Of a DNA stretch of 36,639 bases, positions 8,163-14,436 are shown piece by piece. Numbering within the stretch: the stretch's first letter is position 1; every line of letters begins with the position of its first letter. A model generated the notes under the pieces. The model was not told where the DNA came from. It was given only the letters and a program-made list of their open reading frames with translations, and did not search any database. Made by a program: the position numbers and the translations under genes. Origin of the DNA: an uncultured Chitinophagales bacterium (GTDB lineage Bacteria > Bacteroidota > Bacteroidia > Chitinophagales > JAHDHT01); contig CALHDG010000264.1 of the NCBI GenBank assembly GCA_938023075.1, positions 1-36,639 on the forward strand, in the 5' to 3' direction.

Positions 8163-9132
8163 TTTCTACTCGTTTAAATTGAACTACTTCGGCACTTTCA
8201 CTGAAATCTTTTAAGGCATCCGCAACAGTCTTATTGCCATCTAATGCATAAAACTGATTCAATAAACAATACTCCTGATCTAACAACGTATTATCGGCTA
8301 CATAACGTTCCAACTTACCGGGTACAATTTTATCTAATATTTTCTCTGGCTTTCCTTCGGCAATTAAATCTGCCTTTATCTTTTCTTCTACTTGTGCCAT
8401 TACTTCTGGAGTCAACTGAACTTTACTTACATAATCTGGTACATTTTTTAAATGTTTACCTAAACGCTGACGTTCTTCATTTTCGGTGATGATTTGGTTT
8501 TTAAAGGCTTCGGTTTCTTTACCAATAAAATCCGCATCAAATTCTTCATACGAAAGTATAGTTGGTTTCATAGCAGCAATGTGCATAGCGACACCTTTAA
8601 AAAATTGGTCGGCTCCATCTTTTCCACCATCTTTATATGATACCAATACGCCTATTTTACTGCCTGCATGAATGTAGGAGGCAATATTATCTCCTTCCAC
8701 TAATTCATAGCTAGACACTTCAATTTTTTCTCCAATTTTACCGGTTTGCTCAATTAAAGCATCTGCAACAATTCCATCACCTAAAGGTAAGGCTAACAAA
8801 GCTTCTTTGTCTGTTGGCATATTATCCATCGCTACCTTAGCAATACTTTTGGCAAAGTTGGTAAAGTCTTCATTTTTAGCTACAAAGTCGGTTTCGCAAC
8901 TTACGGCTACTACAATGCCTTTGCTACTATCGTCGGTGGTGTGTGCGATAACTATGCCTTCGTTAGCATCTCGGTCTGCACGTTTAGCAGCAATTTTTTG
9001 TCCTTTTTTTCTTAAATTATCAATGGCGGCATCAAAGTCGCCATCTGCTTCAACCAATGCCTTTTTGCAATCCATCATACCGGCACCGGTCATTTTTCTT
9101 AACTTATTAATTTCTTGTGCTGTAACAGCCAT
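8152..9132 (-). CDS. tsf: Translation elongation factor Ts
   Basis: EF-Ts, the nucleotide exchange factor that recycles EF-Tu-GDP in the cytosol. The N-terminal UBA-like domain (about 1-55) contains the diagnostic LRKMTGAGMMDCKKAL, followed by the core with CETDFVAKN (about residues 79-87), the loop that contacts EF-Tu. At 326 residues it is longer than the 283-residue E. coli protein, mainly in the C-terminal dimerisation part. It is the last gene of the rplM-rpsI-rpsB-tsf operon, 57 bp after rpsB. Start ATG at 9132 gives the canonical MAVTAQEIN N-terminus. Confidence 0.97.
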   Translation of the reverse strand: MAVTAQEINKLRKMTGAGMMDCKKALVEADGDFDAAIDNLRKKGQKIAAKRADRDANEGIVIAHTTDDSSKGIVVAVSCETDFVAKNEDFTNFAKSIAKVAMDNMPTDKEALLALPLGDGIVADALIEQTGKIGEKIEVSSYELVEGDNIASYIHAGSKIGVLVSYKDGGKDGADQFFKGVAMHIAAMKPTILSYEEFDADFIGKETEAFKNQIITENEERQRLGKHLKNVPDYVSKVQLTPEVMAQVEEKIKADLIAEGKPEKILDKIVPGKLERYVADNTLLDQEYCLLNQFYALDGNKTVADALKDFSESAEVVQFKRVEIGK

Positions 9133-9189
9133 AGTAAACTATCTAAATTTGTTTTTTGTGAATTAAACTCGAAACGATTTCAATATTAA

Positions 9190-9993
9190 TTATGCCTCTG
9201 GCTTGGGTGTAGGAGTGGCAGAGGCAGATTCAGCTGCTTTTGCTTCGTTTTTAGCTTCTTGTTTTGCTCTATCTTCTTTGGCTTTAGCATTTTGCTCCCG
9301 TTCTCGCTTTCGTTCGGTTAAGCCAATTTCAACGGCATTGGTTACATAGTTGGTAATTAACTCAATTGATTTAGAAGCATCATCATTTGCTGGTATAGCG
9401 AAATCTACCAAATTTGGATCAGAATTGGTATCCACCATGCCGAAAGTAGTCATTCGCAACTTTTTACTTTCTGCCAAGGCAATATGTTCGTGACCAATGT
9501 CTACTAAAAATATAGCGGCAGGAATTCGGCTTAAATCCGCAATACCACCTAACACTCTTTCTAATTTATCCCGCTCTCTGGCAAGTACCAAGCGCTCTTT
9601 TTTGGTAATATTATTGTAAGTACCATCCGCCAAACCACGATCAATACTCTGCATTTTTCGGATTGATTTTTTGATGGTTGCAAAATTAGTTAACATACCA
9701 CCCAACCAACGTTCGGTAACAAAAGGCATTTTTACACGCCTTGCATTACTTTGAATGATTTCTTTGGCTTGTTTTTTTGTAGCTACATATAATATTTTTT
9801 TACCTGACTTGGCAATATTTTGCATAGCCGATGCCGCTTCTTGCAGCTTGGCATTGGTTTTATTTAAATCAATAATATGAAGTCCTTTACGTTCCATATA
9901 TATATATGGTCGCATTTTAGGATTCCATTTTTTACGCAAATGTCCAAAATGAACACCAGCATCTAACAATAACTTATTATCTAAAGGTTGCAT
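9190..9993 (-). CDS. rpsB: Small ribosomal subunit protein S2 (uS2)
   Basis: Ribosomal protein S2 of the 30S subunit. Diagnostic segments are LLDAGVHFGHLRKKWNPKM near the N-terminus, WLGGMLTNFATI (about residues 92-103), and FLVDIGHEHIAL and AIPANDDA later. The 267-residue length includes a charged Lys/Glu/Ala-rich tail (from about 228) ending PTPKPEA, an extension beyond the E. coli protein (241 aa). It starts 30 bp after rpsI and precedes tsf, the classic pairing. In many bacteria S2 regulates its own rpsB-tsf transcript; I see no specific leader element here. Confidence 0.97.
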   Translation of the reverse strand: MQPLDNKLLLDAGVHFGHLRKKWNPKMRPYIYMERKGLHIIDLNKTNAKLQEAASAMQNIAKSGKKILYVATKKQAKEIIQSNARRVKMPFVTERWLGGMLTNFATIKKSIRKMQSIDRGLADGTYNNITKKERLVLARERDKLERVLGGIADLSRIPAAIFLVDIGHEHIALAESKKLRMTTFGMVDTNSDPNLVDFAIPANDDASKSIELITNYVTNAVEIGLTERKREREQNAKAKEDRAKQEAKNEAKAAESASATPTPKPEA

Positions 9994-10023
9994 GTTTGAA
10001 TTTGAAATTAGAACAAATATTAA

Positions 10024-10443
10024 TTAACGCTTACTAAACTGAGTTTTCTTACGAGCTTTCACCAAACCAGGTTTTTTACGCTCTACTTTTCTGGCATCTC
10101 TGGTCATCATCCCTTCTTTTTTCAAAGCTGGTTTAAATTCCTCATCTTCATTTACCAAGGCTCTGGATATACCCAATTTAATGGCTTCGGCTTGCCCTTT
10201 AATACCACCACCTTGCACATTTACTTTTACATCAAATCTACCTTCGGTTTCGGTAACTTTAAAAGGTAATTCAATTTGAGTTAATAAGTGCTCAACGGTA
10301 AAGTAATCTTTATAATCTTTGTTATTGACTAATATTTTACCAGAACCGGCTTTTAAAAAAACTCTGGCAATAGCAGCCTTTCTTCTGCCTACTCCTATTT
10401 TATAAGGAGACACTACTGGCTCTTTTGTTTTCTTTGTACTCAT
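10024..10443 (-). CDS. rpsI: Small ribosomal subunit protein S9 (uS9)
   Basis: Ribosomal protein S9 of the 30S subunit, whose C-terminal tail reaches into the P site. Recognised by VGRRKAAIARVFLKAG (about residues 18-33), VQGGGIKGQAEAIKLGI, and the basic end KKPGLVKARKKTQFSKR, in which the terminal KR contacts P-site tRNA. It is 139 aa because of a short N-terminal extension (MSTKKTKEPVV) relative to the 128-130 aa usual length. It begins 3 bp after rplM, so the two are translated from one message. Confidence 0.97.
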   Translation of the reverse strand: MSTKKTKEPVVSPYKIGVGRRKAAIARVFLKAGSGKILVNNKDYKDYFTVEHLLTQIELPFKVTETEGRFDVKVNVQGGGIKGQAEAIKLGISRALVNEDEEFKPALKKEGMMTRDARKVERKKPGLVKARKKTQFSKR

Positions 10444-10446
10444 CGA

Positions 10447-10893
10447 TTAATTAATTTCTAAAGTTTGAGGTTTTTGAGCTTTATGTGGATGCTCATCACC
10501 TGCGTACACAAATAATTTTTTAAACATAGCTCTGCCTAATTTGTTTTTAGGCAACATCCCTCTAACGGCATTTTCTACTACCGCGTGAGGTTTACTTTGT
10601 AACAATTGTTTCGGTGTTTTACTACGCTGCCCGCCTGGGTAACCACTGTACGTAATGTATTTTTTATCGTTCAGTTTATTACCCGTAAACCGCACTTTAT
10701 CAGCATTAATCACCACAACATAATCTCCACAATCAACGTGTGGGGTATAATCGGGGCGATGCTTTCCTCTTAAAATAGAAGCAACTCGGGTACACATACG
10801 ACCTACTACCAAATCAGTGGCATCAATAATATACCAACTATGTTGCACACTATGTTTACTCGCCGATTTTGTTTTATAACTTAAAGTATCCAC
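10447..10893 (-). CDS. rplM: Large ribosomal subunit protein L13 (uL13)
   Basis: Ribosomal protein L13, an early assembly protein of the 50S subunit. The WYIIDATDLVVGRMCTRVA start, VVVINADKVRFTGNKL (about residues 59-74) and VRGMLPKNKLGR (about 109-120) are diagnostic. Its 148 residues are typical of the family. It is the first gene of the minus-strand operon with rpsI, rpsB and tsf; the promoter candidate lies about 35 bp upstream. Confidence 0.97.
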   Translation of the reverse strand: MDTLSYKTKSASKHSVQHSWYIIDATDLVVGRMCTRVASILRGKHRPDYTPHVDCGDYVVVINADKVRFTGNKLNDKKYITYSGYPGGQRSKTPKQLLQSKPHAVVENAVRGMLPKNKLGRAMFKKLFVYAGDEHPHKAQKPQTLEIN

Positions 10894-10925
10894 TTTATTT
10901 TTATTTGTTTTGAATTAACAGGATG

Positions 10926-10933
10926 CAAAGGTA
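10926..10933 (-). promoter_or_regulatory. rplM: -7 element of the ribosomal protein operon promoter
   Basis: TACCTTTG on the minus strand matches the Bacteroidota -7 consensus TAnnTTTG and lies 33 bp upstream of the rplM ATG. A clear -33 TTG is not seen. Confidence 0.6.
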
Positions 10934-11115
10934 CGGTTTTAATTTTTAAATTTCTACATACTTTTAATCATTTTTAATAACTCTGGCGATAATTGTACTG
11001 ATAATCAGTATATAAATCGCATTGAATTTAATTTTGATCATAGAAAAAACTTGTGGCATTGCATTTTATCGTGATCACTGCTATTCTGAATCGAGTTTCT
11101 GTACTGGTATTTTGA

Positions 11116-11352
11116 TATAAAGGCTACACGGTTATTAAATCGTTTATAGTTGCGCCGGAGTTTAGCGATGATTTTATTTCGGAGTGTTCCGTTGAAATGG
11201 ATTTTAGTGTGGCATTGATTAAGGCAAAATCGCTATTAAATATTTACCATGAGTTTAAAGGCTTGAAATTAAAATCGTTTCCCCATCAGTTAATAATGAA
11301 TGATTTGGTAATAAATGATGAGCGGAGTATTAAGGCTTTGAAACGGAAGTGA
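11116..11352 (+). pseudogene. C-terminal remnant of a decayed ORF, possibly restriction-enzyme derived
   Basis: A 78-codon open stretch with protein-like composition runs from just after an in-frame TGA (11113-11115) to TGA at 11350-11352; it begins YKGYTVIKSFIVAPEFSDDF and ends RSIKALKRK. There is no start codon at a sensible place, and the preceding sequence in another frame gives WYFDIK, suggesting a frameshift upstream. The shape (an FDIK-like strand, then IVAPEF, then a helical end) reminds me of restriction endonuclease C-termini, but that is weak inference. It lies upstream of higBA in the decayed toxin-antitoxin zone. A 15-bp palindrome (TACTGAT-A-ATCAGTA, 10996-11010) and a GTGATCAC palindrome lie just upstream. 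Confidence 0.45.
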
Positions 11353-11397
11353 GTACCTGTTTCAAAATGTTTTAGTTCATTATTAGAGAACTTTTAT

Positions 11398-11405
11398 TAA
11401 CTTTG
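11398..11405 (+). promoter_or_regulatory. higB: -7 element of the higBA promoter
   Basis: TAACTTTG matches TAnnTTTG and ends 10 bp before the higB ATG, so the transcript would have a very short leader. Confidence 0.55.
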
Positions 11406-11415
11406 TATTTGGTAG

Positions 11416-11712
11416 ATGAAAAGGATAATTGCCAAAAGTACGTTAAGAGAATTTTGGGGGAAATATCCTGAAGCAGAACAATATTTAAAAACCTGGTATG
11501 ATACTGCTAAAAAAGCAAAGTGGTTGACACCTAATGATGTTAAGCAATCTTATGTTTCGGCAAGTATTTTAAAAAATGGGCGAGTAGTTTTTAACATTAA
11601 AGGAAACAACTACCGTTTGGTTGTGAAATTCAATTATGAAAAACAATGGGCGTTTATTCGTTTTGTAGGAACACACGCCGAATATGATAAAATAGATGCT
11701 AATAATATTTAA
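11416..11712 (+). CDS. higB: HigB-family toxin (type II toxin-antitoxin, RelE fold)
   Basis: A 98-residue HigB toxin, expected to cleave mRNA, probably on the ribosome. The MKRIIAKSTLREFWGKYP start, the KAKWLTPNDVKQSY segment (about residues 35-48), VVFNIKGNNYRLVVKFNY (about 56-73) and FIRFVGTHAEYDKID near the end are typical of the HigB_toxin family (a RelE/ParE-superfamily branch). The gene is intact. The antitoxin gene follows with a 9-bp gap, toxin first, the usual order in higBA. Regulation is probably by HigA at the promoter containing the TAACTTTG box directly upstream. Confidence 0.92.
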   Translation: MKRIIAKSTLREFWGKYPEAEQYLKTWYDTAKKAKWLTPNDVKQSYVSASILKNGRVVFNIKGNNYRLVVKFNYEKQWAFIRFVGTHAEYDKIDANNI

Positions 11713-11721
11713 ATAAAATTG

Positions 11722-12093
11722 ATGAAGATAAGTCCAATTAAATCAGAACAAGATTACCGCAAAGCACTAAAAAGATTAGAAGTAATTTTTGATGCACCGG
11801 AAAATACTAAAGAAGGCGATGAGGCAGAGATAGTATCTTTGCTAATAGAAAATTATGAAAATGAGCATTACCCGATTGAAGCTCCCGACCCTATTGAAGC
11901 CATAAAAATTAGAATGGAAGAACTGAATTTGCGCCAAAAAGATTTGGTGGGTATCATTGGCACAAAAAGCCGGGTATCTGAAATCTTAAACAAAAAGAAA
12001 AGGTTGACTGTTGATATGATTAGAGAATTAGAACGTATGCTTCAAATTTCAGCTTCTGTGTTGGTGGGTAGTTATGAGTTGGTGAGTGAGTGA
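11722..12093 (+). CDS. higA: HigA-type antitoxin with HTH domain
   Basis: Antitoxin partner of higB, 123 residues from the ATG at 11722 (a TTG codon directly before it could extend the frame by one residue). The N-terminal half (about 1-70) is the acidic, toxin-binding part with ENYENEHYPIEAPDP. The C-terminal half is an XRE-type helix-turn-helix: IKIRMEELNLRQKDLVGIIG, then KSRVSEILNKKKRLTVDMI. Such proteins bind toxin and repress their own operon. The gene is intact, and so is higB, making this the only complete toxin-antitoxin pair visible in the 11-14 kb zone. Confidence 0.92.
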   Translation: MKISPIKSEQDYRKALKRLEVIFDAPENTKEGDEAEIVSLLIENYENEHYPIEAPDPIEAIKIRMEELNLRQKDLVGIIGTKSRVSEILNKKKRLTVDMIRELERMLQISASVLVGSYELVSE

Positions 12094-12125
12094 GCATATC
12101 AATTATAATCTATACGAATTTTAGG

Positions 12126-12133
12126 TATCTTTG
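12126..12133 (+). promoter_or_regulatory. -7 element before the parD remnant
   Basis: TATCTTTG matches TAnnTTTG, 16 bp before the ATG of the frameshifted parD gene; the promoter appears to have outlived the gene. Confidence 0.5.
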
Positions 12134-12148
12134 ATTTAAAACAAAATT

Positions 12149-12423
12149 ATGTCAAAAAATACATCGGTAACCTTAGGTACGTACTTTGGAAAGTATCATT
12201 GAGAAAAGCATCGAATCAGGCAGGCACGCTTCTGCAAGCAAAGTAATTGGAGTCGGTTTATCAGTTGTTAGATGAAAAGGAACAACAAATTGAGCTACTT
12301 AGAGCAACCATTGAAGCCGGAGAAAAAAGTGGCTATGTGAAAAATTTTGACCCCGTAAAACATTTGGAAGAACTCAATCGGAAGTATAAACAAAGTGTTG
12401 AAAAAGCATCTCGAAAACAATAA
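12149..12423 (+). pseudogene. parD: parD-like antitoxin with two frameshifts; parE absent
   Basis: Joining three frames recovers a ParD-type ribbon-helix-helix antitoxin. Frame A gives MSKNTSVTLGTYF. Frame B gives IIEKSIESGRHASASKVI, and frame C gives QLLDEKEQQIELLRATIEAG through KQSVEKASRKQ to TAA at 12421-12423. The junctions near 12190 and 12250 each need an indel, and every single-frame reading stops early (TGA after YFGKYH). The GRHASASKVI segment matches the ParD helix motif (normally SASEVIR). No parE toxin follows; the next gene is an HNH nuclease. This is a dead remnant, unless the frameshifts are sequencing errors. Confidence 0.8.
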
Positions 12424-12533
12424 ATGTATCAGACAATAACTTAATTAATCATATCCAAAATTATGAACAATTGCATTGAGTTGATAGAATTTACATAAAC
12501 GGATAGATATTGTTTCGAGCTTAATCGAATAGA

Positions 12534-13274
12534 ATGGCAACAGAACTAACAAGAACGCAATGGATTGAAATACTTCTTGACGAAAATATTACTCATGAAG
12601 TTGATTTAAAAATATTGCAGGCATTATATGGTTGTGAAGACCATAAAGCACCTGGCAAAGTAATTGGGCAATTGGTAGGTAATACAGGTAAAAAACCCTC
12701 AAGTGCAGTAAATTCAGAAATTGGACGATATGCTAAGCGAATTGGAGAATACTATGAGATAAATTTAACAGTAAGAGAAAATAAAAAATTTAAATATTGG
12801 GATTTATTCTTCAAAGGTTGGCACGAAAATTCTTCTTTTGTATGGCAACTAAAACCCGAACTAAAAGTAGCACTTGAAGAAACAGAACTTACGGATGAGT
12901 TTCAATATCCAGAAGAAATACCTACCGATGAATTAAATTCTTTTGCAGAAGGACTTCAAAAAACAATAAAGGTTAATACTTATGAAAGAAATCCGAAGGC
13001 AAGACAAAAATGTATAGAACATTGGAAACCTATTTGTTCTGTTTGTGATTTCGATTTTGAAAAAATGTATGGCAAATTAGGAAGCGGATTTATTCACGTC
13101 CATCATTTAAATCCCGTTTCAGAAGTAGGTCAAACTTATCAAATTAACCCAATAAATGATTTACGACCGGTTTGCCCAAATTGCCATGCTATGCTACACA
13201 AAAAGAATCCTCCCTTAACTATTAAAGCACTGAAGGAAATTATTCATAAACCTAAAAATTACAATATATATTGA
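12534..13274 (+). CDS. HNH endonuclease with unknown N-terminal domain
   Basis: A 246-residue protein with a zinc-containing HNH nuclease domain at the C-terminus (about 150-225). CSVC (168-171) and CPNC (214-217) form the likely zinc site. HVHH (188-191) and PINDLRPVC, with Asn208, form the beta-beta-alpha metal catalytic core, with a further His at 222. The first 145 residues, including a possible helical DNA- or modification-sensing part, do not match a domain I can name. Nucleases of this build are often modification-dependent (McrA-like) or defence enzymes, and this one sits between two decayed toxin-antitoxin loci; the defence role is inference. The frame is intact. The start ATG at 12534 gives MATELTRTQW; a clear promoter is not seen. 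Confidence 0.85.
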   Translation: MATELTRTQWIEILLDENITHEVDLKILQALYGCEDHKAPGKVIGQLVGNTGKKPSSAVNSEIGRYAKRIGEYYEINLTVRENKKFKYWDLFFKGWHENSSFVWQLKPELKVALEETELTDEFQYPEEIPTDELNSFAEGLQKTIKVNTYERNPKARQKCIEHWKPICSVCDFDFEKMYGKLGSGFIHVHHLNPVSEVGQTYQINPINDLRPVCPNCHAMLHKKNPPLTIKALKEIIHKPKNYNIY

Positions 13275-13284
13275 ACTACCAAAT

Positions 13285-13575
13285 TCACCTATTCCATCTT
13301 TTTGGATTTCTACTGGTATGATAAACACCTATAATGATAATTTGAGATTCAATAATTCTGTAGTGAATTCCATAAGGAAACTTCTGGAGAAAAGCGACTC
13401 TTACATCACGGTATTTTACTTGGTATATGCCTGGATTTTTTTATATGCTCTCAAATAGTTTGATTATGAGTGTTTCAAATTGGCTACCAACTCCGTCTCA
13501 TTTTTGCTCATACCATAAATATACCTCTGTAATTTCATGTTTGGCAATTTCAGTAAGATAAAGCGAATAGCTCAT
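13285..13575 (-). pseudogene. RelE/ParE-family toxin gene with two nonsense codons
   Basis: A 97-codon frame starts at ATG 13575-13573 and ends at TGA 13287-13285, interrupted by TGA at 13500-13498 and TAA at 13443-13441. The pieces read continuously: MSYSLYLTEIAKHEITEVYL, then DGVGSQFETLIIKLFES, then IYQVKYRDVRVAFLQKFPYG and IIIIGVYHTSRNPKRW. This is a typical RelE/ParE toxin with its closing HTSRNPKRW motif. Both stops are one substitution from sense codons (GGA to TGA, AAA to TAA are plausible), so the toxin was inactivated by point mutations while the frame was kept. The start overlaps the upstream antitoxin stop by one base (TAATG). Confidence 0.85.
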
Positions 13576-13715
13576 TACTTAAATACATCAGTCTTTGCTT
13601 TTTCCCACGAGATGAGGTTTAATTCACCACTTTCAATTTGTTGAATACGCTTCTCAGTTTCTTTAATTTGCCAATCAAAAATATCATTATCAATTGAAAT
13701 ATTATTTCTATCCAT
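13575..13715 (-). CDS. Small antitoxin of the broken RelE/ParE pair (46 aa)
   Basis: A 46-residue ORF starting MDRNNISIDNDIFDWQ and ending WEKAKTDVFK, directly upstream of, and one base overlapping, the decayed toxin gene. Its make-up (acidic helix, RIQQIESGE, W-containing C-terminal helix) fits the short unstable antitoxins of the addiction-module type paired with RelE/ParE toxins. The reading frame is intact although its toxin is not, as expected if toxin loss came first. It is too short for most gene callers. Confidence 0.7.
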   Translation of the reverse strand: MDRNNISIDNDIFDWQIKETEKRIQQIESGELNLISWEKAKTDVFK

Positions 13716-13831
13716 TAGTTGTAACCATTAATGCATCTATAAAACTACAGTTTAATATTTTATGACTGAAATAGCAATGTTCTGAGGTTTTAAATGAAAA
13801 ATTCATCTAACTTTCAAAATTTCATTTTGTC

Positions 13832-13851
13832 TTGTACGCAATTTCGTACAA
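13832..13851. promoter_or_regulatory. Palindromic operator of the yefM-yoeB locus
   Basis: TTGTACG (13832-13838) and CGTACAA (13845-13851) form a perfect inverted repeat around CAATTT, 11 bp before the antitoxin ATG. YefM-family antitoxins bind palindromes built on TGTACA-like halves in E. coli, and both arms here contain TGTAC. A TAACTTTC box (13808-13815) upstream is a near match to the -7 consensus, which would put the palindrome at the transcription start. Confidence 0.65.
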
Positions 13852-13862
13852 ATAAAAATTTA

Positions 13863-14129
13863 ATGAAAGCAATCACCGTATCCAACTTTAGGTCGAATTT
13901 AAAAACCCATTTAGATGAGGTTAGTAAGAACTCCGAGATTATCATCATACCCAGAAACAACAATGAAAAAGATGCTGTTGTAGTGATGTCAATTTCAGAA
14001 TATAATTCAATTATCGAAACCGAATACTTAATGAAGTCTCCTGAAAACAAAAAACGATTGTTAAAATCTTTAGATGAGTTGAACAAAGGAAAAACCAGAA
14101 AAGTAAATATGGATGAGTTGTTAAAATGA
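13863..14129 (+). CDS. Phd/YefM-family antitoxin
   Basis: An 88-residue antitoxin from ATG 13863, chosen over the upstream in-frame ATG at 13794 because MKAITVSNFRSNLKTHLDEV is the normal YefM N-terminus and the operator palindrome would otherwise lie in the coding region. The DNA-binding dimer domain spans about 1-60 (IIIIPRNNNEKDAVVVMSISEYNSI) and the toxin-binding tail about 60-88. The stop TGA (14127-14129) overlaps the toxin start by ATGA, so the pair was translationally coupled. The antitoxin is intact although its toxin gene is frameshifted. Confidence 0.88.
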   Translation: MKAITVSNFRSNLKTHLDEVSKNSEIIIIPRNNNEKDAVVVMSISEYNSIIETEYLMKSPENKKRLLKSLDELNKGKTRKVNMDELLK

Positions 14130-14395
14130 ATGTTGAATTACGGAAACGGCTTGGAACGATTTAATGTATTGGATGGATAATGATATAACCATTGTCCGTA
14201 AAATTAGCGACTTAATAAAATCGATAAAACGAACATCAACTAAAAGAATTGGTAAACCCGAACCACTCAGATATGAATTTAAAGGTTGCTGGTCGAGAAG
14301 AATTAATTTAAAACACCGCCTAGTTTATAAAATTACCGGCAAAAGAGGTGTTGATCAAAAGTGTACTATTTTGCAATGCATATATCATTTATTAA
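14126..14395 (+). pseudogene. yoeB: Txe/YoeB-family toxin gene with frameshifts at both ends
   Basis: The start ATG (14126) overlaps the antitoxin stop and gives MNVEL before the frame runs into TAA; a one-base shift near 14138 restores the toxin as TETAWNDLMYWMDNDITIV and onwards. The body contains the YoeB signature, EPLRYEFKGCWSRRINLKHRLVYKI (in order), with the ribosome-dependent mRNase residues recognisable. At the end CIYHL runs on without the expected stop; a one-base shift near 14389 would give YHY and TAA at 14393-14395. The frame between the shifts is otherwise open, and without a second shift runs to 14532, into the 3' end of the convergent glucanase gene. A sequencing error is the alternative. 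Confidence 0.8.
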
Positions 14396-14436
14396 TCCTC
14401 AAGTTCAAGCTTCAAAAGCCAAACTCCCAATTCAAC

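Noticed and set aside
8244-9166. Plus-strand ORFs opposite tsf
   Set aside because: They are mirror frames of the EF-Ts gene, with low-complexity hydrophobic translations and no start signals.
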